Assembly: GCA_944391275.1 (NCBI GenBank)
Contig: CALXSZ010000098.1
Span: 1-5,576 of the forward strand
From: an uncultured Syntrophomonadaceae bacterium
GTDB lineage: Bacteria > Bacillota > Syntrophomonadia > Syntrophomonadales > Syntrophomonadaceae
DNA length: 5,576 bases
Direction: 5' to 3'
Under the pieces are notes generated by a model. It searched no databases. It saw only the letters and a list, made by a program, of their open reading frames with translations, and was not told the origin of the DNA. Both the position numbers and the translations under genes were made by a program. This document shows positions 5,367 through 5,576 of the stretch, piece after piece (within the stretch, counting starts at the first letter, position 1; every line of letters begins with the position of its first letter).

Positions 5367-5576
5367 ATGACAACACATGAAATTCCGTACAAAATTTATC
5401 TCTCTGAAGACGAGTTGCCCAAACAATGGTACAATCTACGAGCGGATATGAAAAATAAACCGGCTCCGATTTTAAATCCGGCTACGTTGAAACCCATCAC
5501 CGTTGAAGAACTTTCGGCCGTTTTCTGCCGTGAATTGGCTGAACAAGAATTGGATGATACAACGCCCTATATTGAC
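5367..5576 (+). CDS. trpB: Tryptophan synthase beta chain, TrpB2 type (3' truncated by window edge)
   Basis: The first 70 codons are visible and the frame is still open at the window end. The segments LPKQWYNLRADM, LNPATLKPITVEEL and FCRELAEQELDD are characteristic of the N-terminus of the TrpB2 subfamily (type 2 tryptophan synthase beta, TrpB-like), which begins with an extension absent from ordinary TrpB1. Members are PLP enzymes that join indole and serine to make tryptophan, and many act without the usual TrpA partner contacts. The PLP lysine would lie downstream of the window. The ATG at 5367 has AAAGGGG at 5350-5356 with about ten-nt spacing. No other trp gene precedes it, so this copy is the first gene of its transcript. 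The Trp T-box in front independently supports the tryptophan assignment and predicts induction when charged tRNA-Trp is scarce. Whether trpA or other trp genes follow cannot be seen. Confidence 0.9.
   Translation, partial: MTTHEIPYKIYLSEDELPKQWYNLRADMKNKPAPILNPATLKPITVEELSAVFCRELAEQELDDTTPYID

Noticed and set aside
1..5576. CRISPR arrays, insertion sequences, tRNA or rRNA genes, retron-like or other defence elements
   Set aside because: I saw no regularly spaced repeats, no transposase-like frame with terminal repeats, no tRNA cloverleaf and no reverse transcriptase or nuclease motifs on either strand.

Overview
The window is an AT-rich chromosomal stretch that reads as Bacillota (low-GC Gram-positive lineage, possibly Clostridia or Negativicutes; the rank below phylum is a guess). 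The indications are AAAGGAG-type ribosome binding sites, TTG start codons, sigma-A-like promoters, hairpin-plus-U-tract terminators and a tryptophan T-box leader. Every gene lies on the + strand. The content is housekeeping and metabolic; I see no CRISPR array, insertion sequence, phage gene, toxin-antitoxin pair or defence gene.

Layout. (1) 1-1079: the 3' end of a GlcF/LutA-like iron-sulfur (CCG-domain) oxidoreductase subunit overlaps by 8 nt a TtcA-like tRNA thiolase of the PP-loop ATPase family. A strong intrinsic terminator closes the pair. (2) 1080-1318: a gene-free gap that holds an unexplained open frame with an orphan ribosome binding site and a likely promoter for the next operon. 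(3) 1319-3366: mutY (adenine glycosylase of the oxidised-guanine repair pathway) and a ten-helix EamA/DMT-family transporter, joined by a 4-nt TTGA overlap; a likely AU-rich terminator follows. (4) 3510-4570: mnmA (tRNA U34 2-thiouridylase) with its own -10 box. (5) 4571-4990: a 58-residue protein with two predicted membrane helices, with a stable hairpin between its ribosome binding site and its start codon, then a weak terminator. (6) 5003-5576: a consensus-like promoter, a complete T-box riboswitch with a UGG (Trp) specifier and a UGGC acceptor-pairing bulge, and the first 70 codons of a TrpB2-type tryptophan synthase beta chain.

How the genes relate. The clearest regulatory unit is the Trp T-box plus trpB2: uncharged tRNA-Trp should switch on transcription of the enzyme that makes tryptophan. 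Two different tRNA sulfuration enzymes (TtcA-like and MnmA) lie within 4 kb and share a C-x2-C plus distal C arrangement that suggests iron-sulfur chemistry. MutY and the GlcF-like protein also carry or are expected to carry Fe-S clusters, so cluster dependence recurs here, although the genes are in separate transcription units. Nothing in the window makes a convincing case for a previously undescribed system; the items worth a second look are local details.
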